Source: Mycolicibacterium litorale (GTDB taxonomy: Bacteria > Actinomycetota > Actinomycetes > Mycobacteriales > Mycobacteriaceae). Taken from it: DNA of 64,000 bases. The notes under the pieces are model-generated. The model made no database searches and was not told the DNA's origin. It saw nothing but the letters and a program-made list of their open reading frames with translations. Every line of letters begins with the position of its first letter. Position 1 is the first letter of the stretch. The DNA is taken from NCBI GenBank assembly GCA_002007745.1, contig CP019882.1, forward strand, positions 4,402,001-4,466,000. The letters run 5' to 3'. Made by a program: the position numbers and the translations under genes. Below are positions 41,337 through 50,053 of the stretch, one piece after another.

Positions 41337-42854
41337 GAACCGGCGCACGCCCGTGCCCGCCATGGCGCGCATCGCGGCCAATGCCAGTTGACCCTGCCGT
41401 TTCGACGACGAGTACCACATCAGTTCGGATTTCTGAGTCGGGATCCGCGGTGCGGTGATCGCCTGCTGGCGGCAGAACTTGATCAGCCCGTTGGCGCCAC
41501 CAGACCGGTAGCCGACACCGGATTCCTTCCACCCGCCCATCGGCAACGACGGGCAGAACACGTTGGTCAGCGCGTCGTTGATGTTGACCGCGCCGCACTC
41601 CAACCGGCGGGCCACCCGCTCCCCGCGTTCGATATCACCGGTCCACACGCTGGCCGACAATCCGTACTGAGAGTCATTGGCCAGCCGGATGGCCTCGTCC
41701 TCGTCGGCGACCTTGACCACCGGCAACGTGGGGCCGAAGGTCTCTTCGGCGATGCACGACATGGTCGGGGTGACGTCGGCCAGCACGGTCGGCTGGAAGA
41801 AGGTGCCGACGCCGGTCGGCTTGCCCCCGGTCAGCACCCGCGCGCCCGCAGCGACCGCATCCTGGACGTGGCGCTCGACGATGTCGCGCTGGGCCGGGGT
41901 TGCCATCGCACCGGTGTCGTACTTGAAGCCCCACTCCTCCTGGCCCTGCTTGATGGACCGGACGTTGTCGGTGAGCTTGGCGACGAACTCGTCGTAGACC
42001 GGAGCCTCCACGTACACCCGCTCCACCGAGATGCACACCTGACCGGAGTTGAACATGCCACCCCAGGCGATGCCATTGGCGGCGCGGTCGATGTCGGCGT
42101 CGGCCAGCACGATCGCCGGATCCTTGCCGCCCAGTTCCAGGCTGAACGGCTTGAGCTGCTGGGCGCACGCCACGGCGACCTTGCGGCCGGTGGCCGTCGA
42201 GCCGGTGAAGTGGACGTAGTCGGCGTTGTCGATCACCGCGGCACCGGTCTCCCCGTAGCCGGTGGTGAGCCCGAGGATCGGCGGGGCGCCGACCTCGGTC
42301 CACCCGCGAACGAACTCGACGGCCGATAGCGGGGTCACCTCGGAGGGCTTCAACAAGACTGCGGCACCGGCAGCCAGGGCCGGCACCACGTCGAGGGCCA
42401 GCATGGCCAGCGGGAAGTTCCACGGCTCGATGATCCCCACCAGCGGATACGGACGGTAGACCGTGGTGAGCTTCTTGACCTTGAACAGCAGGCTGTGCGG
42501 CTTGGGATGCCGGTCGGCGAGGAATTCTTCGGCGTTGCCCGCCCAGTACCGGATCGAATCGGCGAGGGCCACCGGTTCGAGCTTGGCGTCACCGTGGGAC
42601 TTGCCGGTCTCCGACATCAGCACCTCAGTGAGGCGCTCCGAGTTGTCCAGAATCCAGTCCTGCCACTTCAGCATCCAGCGCTTGCGGCCGTGCGGACCCA
42701 TCGCCTCCCACTCGCCCTGGAACAGTCGCAGCTCGCGCGCCTTGGCGGCGACCACGTCGGGGCTGTCCACCGGAACAGTTCCGGAGAGCCGGCCGTCGGC
42801 GGGATTGCGCACGGTGATGGTGGCTTGATCGGCTTTGGGCTCGACCGCGGTCAT
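41316..42854 (-). CDS. NAD(P)-dependent aldehyde dehydrogenase (succinate-semialdehyde type)
   Basis: A 512-residue ALDH-superfamily enzyme. PWNFPLAM, HFTGSTATGRKV, catalytic Glu in LELGGKDPAIV and catalytic Cys in NSGQVCISVERVYV are visible. It resembles mycobacterial succinic-semialdehyde dehydrogenases in length and motifs, but substrate is not certain. Tail-to-tail with the SDR gene and not part of the M. tuberculosis gene order here. Confidence 0.9.
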   Translation of the reverse strand: MTAVEPKADQATITVRNPADGRLSGTVPVDSPDVVAAKARELRLFQGEWEAMGPHGRKRWMLKWQDWILDNSERLTEVLMSETGKSHGDAKLEPVALADSIRYWAGNAEEFLADRHPKPHSLLFKVKKLTTVYRPYPLVGIIEPWNFPLAMLALDVVPALAAGAAVLLKPSEVTPLSAVEFVRGWTEVGAPPILGLTTGYGETGAAVIDNADYVHFTGSTATGRKVAVACAQQLKPFSLELGGKDPAIVLADADIDRAANGIAWGGMFNSGQVCISVERVYVEAPVYDEFVAKLTDNVRSIKQGQEEWGFKYDTGAMATPAQRDIVERHVQDAVAAGARVLTGGKPTGVGTFFQPTVLADVTPTMSCIAEETFGPTLPVVKVADEDEAIRLANDSQYGLSASVWTGDIERGERVARRLECGAVNINDALTNVFCPSLPMGGWKESGVGYRSGGANGLIKFCRQQAITAPRIPTQKSELMWYSSSKRQGQLALAAMRAMAGTGVRRFGLRPKN

Positions 42855-42908
42855 GACGGTTCCTCTCGCTGGTCAGATTTGCCTGTGAGCGTAACCGGCA
42901 TCACTCAG

Positions 42909-43682
42909 CTAGAACAGGCCAACCGGTTGGTTGCCTGGCTCAGCGGGTTCGATGAGTTCAGGACCGTTGTTGCGGACGCTGTTGACCAGCGTCGACACCT
43001 CGCGCATCTCGATGCCGGTGGTGTCCGGCGCGGCGGCGAGCAGGTCGGCGGCGGCGGGCTCGTCGGGGTCGAGCCAGCGGTCCCAGTCCCGCTCGGCCAC
43101 CACCAGCGGCATCCGGTCGTGGATCTCAGCGAGCTCCCCGACGGCGTCGGTGGTGATGATCGTGCAGGTCAATAGTGGTGCAGCGTCCTTCTCCGGGCGC
43201 CACACCGACCACAGGCCGGCCATGAGCATGGGCTCGCCGTCCGCGCGGTGCATGTAGAACGGGGTCTTGCGGGCCTTCTTGCCGGCCGGGGTGTCCGGGT
43301 TGGGCTTCCACTCGTAGTAGCCGTCCATCGGCACCAGGCACCGCTTGCTCTTGGCCGACGCCCGGAAGGCCGGCGACGTGGTGATCTTCTCGGCCCGGGC
43401 GTTGATCAGCATCGGGCCCTTGCTCTCCGGAGTGCCGTCGGCGGTCGCCTTGACCCACGGCGGCACCAGGCCCCACCGCATCAGCCGCAGCCGGCGGGTA
43501 GGGGCGTCATCCGGTACGTCGTGACGGCTGACCACGGTGGCGATGCTCGACGTCGGTGCCACGTTGTAGTTGGGCCCACGGGCCTGGTCAACCGCCTCGG
43601 TGGACGCTGTCATCTCGTCGATGGCGTGGATCTTCTCGGCCAGCAATGCCGGGTCGGTGGTGACCGCGAATCGTCCGCACAT
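42909..43682 (-). CDS. SRAP domain protein (HMCES/YedK type)
   Basis: A 257-residue SOS-response-associated peptidase-fold protein (Rv3226c type). It starts M-C-G-R-F, where Cys2 forms a thiazolidine crosslink with abasic sites in single-stranded DNA. Other conserved elements: NYNVAPTS, RWGLVPPW, NARAEKI, RCLVPMDGYYEW and IHDRMPLV. ATG 43682 is fixed by the catalytic Cys2. Divergent from aroA. Confidence 0.93.
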   Translation of the reverse strand: MCGRFAVTTDPALLAEKIHAIDEMTASTEAVDQARGPNYNVAPTSSIATVVSRHDVPDDAPTRRLRLMRWGLVPPWVKATADGTPESKGPMLINARAEKITTSPAFRASAKSKRCLVPMDGYYEWKPNPDTPAGKKARKTPFYMHRADGEPMLMAGLWSVWRPEKDAAPLLTCTIITTDAVGELAEIHDRMPLVVAERDWDRWLDPDEPAAADLLAAAPDTTGIEMREVSTLVNSVRNNGPELIEPAEPGNQPVGLF

Positions 43683-43727
43683 GCCTCCATGGTGGCGCAC
43701 CGGCCCGACAAGGCAGGATGTATAGCC

Positions 43728-45014
43728 GTGAGCGAACTGTGGGCGGCACCGTGGGCAGCGACGGCCGTCGACGCCACGGTCGCGGTGCCCGGTTCGAAAT
43801 CGCAGACCAACCGGACCCTGGTGCTCGCCGCGGTGGCCGCCGCCCAAGGCAGCGGTCGCTCGACGATCAACGGCGCATTGCGCAGCCGCGACACCGACCT
43901 GATGATCGGGGCCCTGCGGGCATTGGGCATCGACGTCTCGGGGTCCGGCGCCGACCTGGAGGTCGGCGGATCACTGGCACCCGCGGCCGCCACGCGAATC
44001 GACTGCGGACTGGCCGGCACGGTACTGCGGTTCGTTCCGCCCCTGGCCGCCCTCGGGACCGCCGTCGTCGAATTCGACGGCGACGAGCAGGCCCGGACCC
44101 GGCCGATCGCCCCTCTGCTGGACGCGCTGCGCAGCCTCGGAGTCGACATCGACGGCGACAGGTTGCCGTTCTCGGTGCGCGGCCGCGGCGCCGTCGAGGG
44201 CGGGACGGTCCATGTCGACGCGTCGGGCTCCTCCCAGTTCGTGTCCGGCCTGCTGCTGTCCGGCGCTGCCTTCACCCACGGGCTGACCGTTGTGCACACC
44301 GGCACATCGGTGCCGTCGGCCCCGCACATCGCGATGACCGTGGTGATGTTGCGGGAGGCGGGGGTCAGTGTCGAGGACACCGTGCCCAACCAGTGGCAGG
44401 TGCGGCCCGGCCCCATCTCGGCTCGGCATTGGATCGTCGAACCGGACCTGTCGAACGCCGTGCCGTTCCTGGCCGCGGCCGTAGTCACCGCGGGCACAGT
44501 CCGCGTCGGCGGCTGGCCGACATCCAGCGTGCAGCCCGTCGATACCGTCCTCGGCATCCTGAAGCTACTGGGTTCGGCTGTGCACCAAGAGAATTCCTAC
44601 ATCGAGGTGCAGGGGCCGGCGGACGGCTACCCCGGCTTCGAGGTCGATCTGCACGAGGTCGGCGAGCTGGCACCCTCGGTGGCCGCCCTGGCCGCCTTGG
44701 CCTCCCCCGGTTCCGTGTCGAGGCTGACCGGCATCGCGCATCTGCGCGGCCACGAGACCGACCGGCTGGCGGCGCTGAGCACCGAGATCAACGCCCTCGG
44801 TGGCAGCTGCACCGAGATCGACGACGGGCTGGTCATCACCGCGCAGCCCCTGCATGGCGGCACCTGGCACTCCTACGCCGATCACCGGATGGCGACGGCC
44901 GGCGCGATCATCGGGCTGCGGGTGCCCGGTGTGCTGATCGAAGACATCGGCACCACAGCCAAGACGCTGCCCGACTTCCCGCGCTTGTGGACCGAGATGC
45001 TGGGGCGCGATTGA
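43728..45014 (+). CDS. aroA: 3-phosphoshikimate 1-carboxyvinyltransferase (EPSP synthase)
   Basis: A 428-residue shikimate-pathway enzyme joining PEP to shikimate-3-phosphate. GSKSQTNRTLVLAA near the start, CGLAGTVLRFVPPLA, QARTRPIAPLLDAL, DASGSSQFVSGLLLS and YADHRMATAGAI are the family motifs. GTG 43728 gives the expected N terminus. The rsgA start TTG overlaps its stop, so they form an operon. Confidence 0.95.
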   Translation: MSELWAAPWAATAVDATVAVPGSKSQTNRTLVLAAVAAAQGSGRSTINGALRSRDTDLMIGALRALGIDVSGSGADLEVGGSLAPAAATRIDCGLAGTVLRFVPPLAALGTAVVEFDGDEQARTRPIAPLLDALRSLGVDIDGDRLPFSVRGRGAVEGGTVHVDASGSSQFVSGLLLSGAAFTHGLTVVHTGTSVPSAPHIAMTVVMLREAGVSVEDTVPNQWQVRPGPISARHWIVEPDLSNAVPFLAAAVVTAGTVRVGGWPTSSVQPVDTVLGILKLLGSAVHQENSYIEVQGPADGYPGFEVDLHEVGELAPSVAALAALASPGSVSRLTGIAHLRGHETDRLAALSTEINALGGSCTEIDDGLVITAQPLHGGTWHSYADHRMATAGAIIGLRVPGVLIEDIGTTAKTLPDFPRLWTEMLGRD

Positions 45015-45999
45015 GCCGACGCGAGTACGACGAGTCCGACGTCAAGATCCGGTCGGGCCGTGGTTCGCGTCCGCGCACCAAGACTCGTCCCGAGCATGCC
45101 GACGCCGAGCCGGCCATGGTGGTGACCGTCGACCGCGGTCGCTGGGGTGTGTCCTCGGCGGCGATCCGCACCGACACGTCACGGCGATGCGTGCCCGCGA
45201 GTTGGGCCGCACCCCGATCGTCGTCGGCGATCAGGTCGACGTCGTCGGCGACCTGTCCGGGCGCCCGGACACCCTGGCTCGGATCGTGCGCCGCGGGGAA
45301 CGGCGAACGGTGTTGCGGCGCACCGCCGATGACACCGACCCCACCGAGCGGGTGGTCGTCGCCAACGCCGACCAGCTGTTGATCGTGATCGCGCTGGCCG
45401 ACCCGCCGCCCCGTACCGGACTGGTCGAGCGGGCGCTGATCGCGGCCTTCGCCGGCGGGCTGCGGCCGATCCTGTGCCTGACCAAGACCGATCTGGCCCC
45501 GCCGGAGCCGTTCGCCGAGCAGTTCGCGGACCTGGATCTCACCGTGCTCACCGCGGGCCGCGACGACGGCCTGGACGCGGTCGAGCAGCTGCTGACCGGC
45601 CAGGTCACCGTGCTGCTCGGACATTCCGGTGTCGGCAAGTCGACCTTGGTGAATCGACTGGTGCCCCAGGCGGAGCGGGCCACCGGCGAGGTGTCCGGCG
45701 TGGGCAAGGGCAAGCACACCTCCACTCAGTCGGTGGCGCTGCCGCTGCCCGGCGGCGGCTGGGTGATCGACACTCCCGGCATCAGGTCGTTCGGGCTGGC
45801 GCACATCGAGCCCGACGACGTTCTGCGGGCGTTCTCCGATTTGGCCGATGCGATCGACGACTGCCCGCGCGGCTGCGGACACATGGGGCCGCCGGCCGAC
45901 CCGGAATGCGCGCTCGACGCACTGAGCGGAGCGCCCGCCCGCCGCGTCGCCGCAGCCCGCCGGCTGCTGGCGGCGTTGTCAGAAACCGCAGCGTATTGA
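45011..45999 (+). pseudogene. rsgA: RsgA ribosome-assembly GTPase, frameshifted in this sequence
   Basis: TTG 45011 overlaps the aroA stop and encodes an intact family N terminus (SRREYDESDVKIRSGRGSRP ... VDRGRWG). The frame then breaks at the G4 run 45144-45147. With a fifth G it continues as CVLGGDP ... TAMRARELGRTPIVVG and on to the circularly permuted GTPase (TKTD, GHSGVGKST, DTPG) and zinc knuckle (CPRGCGHMGP ... DPEC), ending at 45999. Corrected length about 329. Clean on both sides, so probably a sequence error. Confidence 0.85.
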
Positions 46000-46039
46000 T
46001 AATTGTTTGCAACGCCAACCGAGAGGGCACGCCGCACTC

Positions 46040-46897
46040 ATGACCGCAGATTCCCAGGTTCCCAGCCTCACCCTGAACGACGGTAACCGCATCCCCCAGC
46101 TGGGGTTCGGCGTCTTTCAGATCCCGCCCGACGAGACCGCCGCAGCGGTCCGCACCGCCTTGGAGATCGGCTACCGCCACATCGACACCGCCGAGATGTA
46201 CCAGAACGAGGCGGGCGTCGGGCAGGGCATCCGCGACTCCGGTGTCGACCGTGGCGAAGTGTACGTAACCAGCAAGCTCAACAACGGCTTTCACAAGCCC
46301 GATGACGCGCGGCGGGCGTTCGACAAGACCCTCGAGGCGCTCGGCTTCGACTACGTCGACCTGTTCCTCATCCACTGGCCGCTGCCGACTCTCTACGACG
46401 GCGACTTCGTGTCCACCTGGAAGACGTTGGAGGAGTTCAAGTCCGACGGTCGGGCCCGCAGCATCGGGGTGTCGAACTTCCAGATCCACCATCTCGAAGA
46501 GCTGGCCCGCGACACCGAGACGGTGCCCGCGGTGAACCAGATAGAGGTGCACCCGTACTTCACCAACGACGCGGTACGCGCCTACGGCATCGACCACACC
46601 ATCCTGACCGAGGCGTGGTCGCCGATCGCTCAGGGCGCTGTGCTCACCGATCCGGTGGTGGGTCAGATCGCCCAGAAGATCGGTAAGAGCCCGGCCCAGG
46701 TGGTGCTGCGGTGGCACATCGAGCGCGGCGACATCGTGTTCCCCAAGTCGGTGACGACCGAGCGCATCAAGGAGAACTTCGAGATCTTCGACTTCGAGCT
46801 CGGCGACGACGAGATCGACGCGCTGACCGAACTCGACAAGGGTGAGGCCGGGCGCACGGGCCCCAACCCGGACACGTTCGACTACATCCCGAAATAG
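46040..46897 (+). CDS. Aldo/keto reductase
   Basis: A 285-residue NADPH-dependent AKR (AKR5-like). The catalytic tetrad is visible as Asp and Tyr in DTAEMYQNE, Lys in VTSKLNN and His in LIHWPLP; IVFPKSVTTERIKEN binds the cofactor phosphate. ATG 46040 is used. The locus between rsgA and desA3 has no such gene in M. tuberculosis. The stop region is duplicated (ATCCCGAAATAG appears twice, 15 bp apart). Confidence 0.92.
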   Translation: MTADSQVPSLTLNDGNRIPQLGFGVFQIPPDETAAAVRTALEIGYRHIDTAEMYQNEAGVGQGIRDSGVDRGEVYVTSKLNNGFHKPDDARRAFDKTLEALGFDYVDLFLIHWPLPTLYDGDFVSTWKTLEEFKSDGRARSIGVSNFQIHHLEELARDTETVPAVNQIEVHPYFTNDAVRAYGIDHTILTEAWSPIAQGAVLTDPVVGQIAQKIGKSPAQVVLRWHIERGDIVFPKSVTTERIKENFEIFDFELGDDEIDALTELDKGEAGRTGPNPDTFDYIPK

Positions 46898-46918
46898 AAC
46901 AATCCCGAAATAGACCGA

Positions 46919-46956
46919 CGCTGGCAGGTGGTGAATCGAATCACCGCCTGCCAGCG
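46919..46956. terminator. 16-bp hairpin between the AKR and desA3 genes
   Basis: CGCTGGCAGGTGGTGA (46919-46934) pairs with TCACCGCCTGCCAGCG (46941-46956) with one mismatch, loop 6 nt. It stands between two converging genes and may serve both. Confidence 0.7.
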
Positions 46957-46982
46957 CCAGTCTCACAGCTCTACGCGGCGCC

Positions 46983-48245
46983 TTATGCCGCCTTGGCCAG
47001 CCGCTTCTCCCGGCGCCATTCCCGCACCGTCGCGATCGCGGTCTTGAGCCCGCGCTTGCGGCCGGTGCGCGGGTCGGTACCGGCGTAACCCGACTCCAAC
47101 TCGGCGAACATCCGCTCGCTGCGGGTCTCGGGGGCATCGTCGGCGGTGTCGCGCAGGTACTTGTCCGGTAGCGACAGCTTGGCGATGGTGCGCCAGGTCT
47201 TGGCGTACTGCACCAGGAACGGTCCGCTGGTGTACGGCAGGTCGTACTTGTCGCACAGCGCGCGCACCCGCACCGAGATCTCCGCCAGCCGATTGCTCGG
47301 CAGGTCCGGATAGAGGTGGTGCTCGATCTGGTAGGACAGGTTGCCGGTCATGAAGTCCATTGCCCGGCCGCCGTCGATGTTGGCGCTACCCAGCATCTGG
47401 CGCAGATACCACTGGCCCTTGCTCTCACCGACCATGTCGGTCTTGGTGAATTTCTCTGCGCCGTCGGGGAAGTGACCGCAGAAGATCACCGCGTTGGACC
47501 ACACGTTGCGGATCACGTTGGCCACGGCGTTCGCGGTGGCCGTCGAGCGGTAGGTCGCATGCGGGGACAGCGACGTGATCGCCGGGAAGGCGACGTAGTC
47601 CTTGACCAGCTGCCGGCTCGCCTTGGCCCCGAATTCACGCACCCGGACCAGGGTGGCCTTGCGGTCGTCGCGGCCCTTGAAGATCTTGCCGAGCTCCAGG
47701 TGCTGCAGGCCGACGCCCCACTCGAAGCCGACCGCCAGCAGCGTGTTGAAGAGCAGGTTGCCGTAGAGGTTGAACGGCTTCCACCGCTGATCGCGGGTGA
47801 CCCGGATGACGCCGTAGCCGATGTCGTCGTCCATGCCCAGGATGTTGGTGTACTTGTGGTGCATGAAGTTGTGGGTGAACCGCCAGTGCTTGGACGCCCC
47901 GCTCATGTCCCACTCCCACGACGAGGAGTGAATCTCGGGATCGTTCATCCAGTCCCACTGGCCGTGCATGACGTTGTGGCCGATCTCCATGTTCTCGATG
48001 ATCTTGGCGACACCCAACGTCACGGTGCCGGCCCACCACGCCGATCGTTTGGAGCTGGCCGCCAGCATCAGCCGGCCGGCCACCTCGAGGCCGCGCTGGG
48101 CGGCGATGGTGCGGCGAATGTAGCGGGCGTCGCGGGCGCCCAGGGAATCCTCGATGTCCTGGCGGATCGTGTCCAGTTCAACCGCGAGGCTCTCGATGTC
48201 GGCGTCCGTCAGATGCGCGAATGCTTCTACGTCGGTAATTGCCAT
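46983..48245 (-). CDS. desA3: DesA3, membrane stearoyl-CoA delta-9 desaturase
   Basis: A 420-residue integral-membrane diiron desaturase making oleoyl-CoA. The three histidine boxes are HNVMH (in GHNVMHGQWDW), HNFMHH and QIEHH (in SYQIEHHLYP). The C terminus ends RLAKAA, near the Leu-Ala-Ala degradation tail known for M. tuberculosis DesA3. ATG 48245 is used. It receives electrons from the reductase encoded just upstream and has its own operator in the 71-bp gap. Confidence 0.95.
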   Translation of the reverse strand: MAITDVEAFAHLTDADIESLAVELDTIRQDIEDSLGARDARYIRRTIAAQRGLEVAGRLMLAASSKRSAWWAGTVTLGVAKIIENMEIGHNVMHGQWDWMNDPEIHSSSWEWDMSGASKHWRFTHNFMHHKYTNILGMDDDIGYGVIRVTRDQRWKPFNLYGNLLFNTLLAVGFEWGVGLQHLELGKIFKGRDDRKATLVRVREFGAKASRQLVKDYVAFPAITSLSPHATYRSTATANAVANVIRNVWSNAVIFCGHFPDGAEKFTKTDMVGESKGQWYLRQMLGSANIDGGRAMDFMTGNLSYQIEHHLYPDLPSNRLAEISVRVRALCDKYDLPYTSGPFLVQYAKTWRTIAKLSLPDKYLRDTADDAPETRSERMFAELESGYAGTDPRTGRKRGLKTAIATVREWRREKRLAKAA

Positions 48246-48268
48246 AATGTCGTGCCTCCCTTCCTGTA

Positions 48269-48303
48269 CCTACGCTACCGTAACCTACGTACCCGTAGGT
48301 TAC
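48269..48303. promoter_or_regulatory. Operator upstream of desA3
   Basis: GTAACCTACG (48280-48289) and CGTAGGTTAC (48294-48303) form a perfect 10-bp inverted repeat with a 4-bp spacer. The left part, CCTACGCTACCGTAACCTACG (48269-48289), is almost the same (19 of 21) as a site before the reductase gene at 49489-49509. A TetR-type regulator would fit the symmetry. Confidence 0.75.
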
Positions 48304-48316
48304 TAGTCAGTAAACC

Positions 48317-49465
48317 TTAAACATCGACCACGCAGTCACCCGACGCGGCCGACACGCATGTCTGAATCCGAGTGCCCGGCTCGTGCTCGGCACCCGTCCG
48401 CAGGTCGCGGACGTGGCCGTCGACCAGCGCCACCACACAGGACTGGCAGATACCCATCCGGCAGCCGAACGGCATGCGCACGCCGGCCTGCTCGCCGGCC
48501 TCCATCAACGACGTCGCGGCGTCGACCGTCAACGTCTTACCGCTGCGCTCGAAGGTCACCGTGCCGCCCTGCCCGTGGGTGGCCGCCCGGGAGGCCGCGA
48601 ATCGCTCCAGATGCAGCTGGTCACCCAGGCCGGCCGCCTGCCAGACCTTGTTCGCGTCGTCGAGCATGCCCTCGGGCCCGCAGGCCCAGGCCTGCCGCTG
48701 CCGCCAATCCGGCACCGCCTCGTCGAGCCGCTGCAGATCCAGGCGCCCCTGTGTCTTCGTGGTGCGCACCGTCAGCCGGTAGCCGTCGTGATCGCGGGCC
48801 AACTCGTCGAGCTCGGCGGCGAACATGACGTCGGACTCGGTCGGCGCCGAATGGATGTGGACGATGTCGGTGATCTGATCGCGGCGCGCCAGCGTCCGCA
48901 GCATCGACATGACCGGCGTGATGCCCGAGCCCCCGGTGAGGAACAACACCGAGGCCGGGGCCGGGTCGGGCATCACGAAATTGCCCTGCGGTGCGGCCAG
49001 CCGCACGATGGTGCCGGGCCTGACGCCACCGACCAGATGGGTGGACAGGAACCCCTCGGGCATCGCCTTGACCGTGATGGTGATGGTGCGCTTGCGCCCG
49101 GCGCCGTCGGAGTGCGGACTCGACGTCAGCGAATACGACCGCCACCGCCACCGGCCGTCGACCAGTAGGCCGATTCCGATGTACTGGCCGGGCTGATAGT
49201 CGAAGGTGAATCCCCAGCCGGGCTTGATGACCAGCGTCGCGGAATCTTCGGTTTCACGCCGCACGTCGAGCACTCGGCCGCGCAGCTCGCGCGCTGACCA
49301 TAACGGGTTGGCGAGCTGCAGGTAATCGTCGGGCAGCAGTGGTGACGTGATGCGCCCGAACACCGCGCGCACCGCGTCGACGGCGGGGTTTCGCCCTGCA
49401 CCAGCCACCTTCGGCCGTACCGTGTCAGCCACATTCGCGCTGATCTTGACCTCGTTCTTAGCCAT
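48317..49465 (-). CDS. Desaturase electron-transfer oxidoreductase (FAD/NAD, 2Fe-2S)
   Basis: A 382-residue reductase (Rv3230c type) passing electrons from NADPH to DesA3. FAD-binding RWRSYSLTSSP, nucleotide-binding FLTGGSGITPVMSML, and a C-terminal plant-type 2Fe-2S ferredoxin domain with C-x4-C-x2-C (FGCRMGICQSC) and a distant Cys (IQTCVS). Upstream operator resembles that of desA3, so the two are co-regulated. Confidence 0.94.
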   Translation of the reverse strand: MAKNEVKISANVADTVRPKVAGAGRNPAVDAVRAVFGRITSPLLPDDYLQLANPLWSARELRGRVLDVRRETEDSATLVIKPGWGFTFDYQPGQYIGIGLLVDGRWRWRSYSLTSSPHSDGAGRKRTITITVKAMPEGFLSTHLVGGVRPGTIVRLAAPQGNFVMPDPAPASVLFLTGGSGITPVMSMLRTLARRDQITDIVHIHSAPTESDVMFAAELDELARDHDGYRLTVRTTKTQGRLDLQRLDEAVPDWRQRQAWACGPEGMLDDANKVWQAAGLGDQLHLERFAASRAATHGQGGTVTFERSGKTLTVDAATSLMEAGEQAGVRMPFGCRMGICQSCVVALVDGHVRDLRTGAEHEPGTRIQTCVSAASGDCVVDV

Positions 49466-49488
49466 CGCCGCTCCCTGCCCGTGTCTAA

Positions 49489-49511
49489 CCTACGGTACCG
49501 TAACTTACGGT
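49489..49511. promoter_or_regulatory. Operator upstream of the desaturase reductase gene
   Basis: Overlapping palindromes: TACGGTACCGTA (49491-49502) is a perfect 12-mer and ACCGTAA-C-TTACGGT (49497-49511) is a 7-bp inverted repeat. The block CCTACGSTACCGTAAC is shared with the site in front of desA3 (48269 on). It sits about 24 bp before the GTG/ATG start on the minus strand, where it would block or overlap the promoter. Confidence 0.7.
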
Positions 49512-49525
49512 TGCGTATCCAGGGC

Positions 49526-50044
49526 TCAGAGCAAGTCGAGCAGGAACGGCAGCTCCTGGGTGGCGTACCAGGCCAACGCGTGATCTTGGGCGTCGCCCAC
49601 GACGAACTCGGCATCTTCGTCCCCGAGATCCGCGGCGTCGACGACGGCGATCGCGGCTTTCACCGCCGGTTCGGCCTCGGCGTTGTCCACATAGGCGGCG
49701 ACCACCTGATCCAGGGTCACCGGCCCGCTGACACGGACCACCGCGTCGTCGAGATCCGGTCGCGCGGTCGCCTCGGCATCGGCCACCAGGACCGCGCGGC
49801 GCAGCGGCAGGGCACCGTCCGCCGGGTCGGCCCCCTCGCCCTCGCCGTCGAGGGCCAGCAGCCGCATCGACGCCAGCGCGGCCTCGCCGATCGCCACTTC
49901 GGCGAGTTCCTCGTCGTCACCTTCGGCGTAGGACTCGCGCAGCGTCGGTGTCACCGCGAACGCCGTGCCGCTGCGCGGCGCAAGCGTCCCGTCGGCGACC
50001 AGCTGTTGCAGCATGGCCAAGGTGGCCGGGATGTAGACCCGCAC
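49526..50044 (-). CDS. Conserved acidic protein (DUF6912, Rv3231c type)
   Basis: A 172-residue actinobacterial protein with a strongly acidic middle (EGDDEELAEVA; GEGEGADPADG) and no recognised catalytic motif. It begins MRVYIPATLAMLQQLVADG. It lies between ppk2 and the desaturase reductase gene, all on the minus strand, 9 bp after ppk2. Function unknown. Confidence 0.85.
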   Translation of the reverse strand: MRVYIPATLAMLQQLVADGTLAPRSGTAFAVTPTLRESYAEGDDEELAEVAIGEAALASMRLLALDGEGEGADPADGALPLRRAVLVADAEATARPDLDDAVVRVSGPVTLDQVVAAYVDNAEAEPAVKAAIAVVDAADLGDEDAEFVVGDAQDHALAWYATQELPFLLDLL

Positions 50045-50053
50045 CCACGCAGA

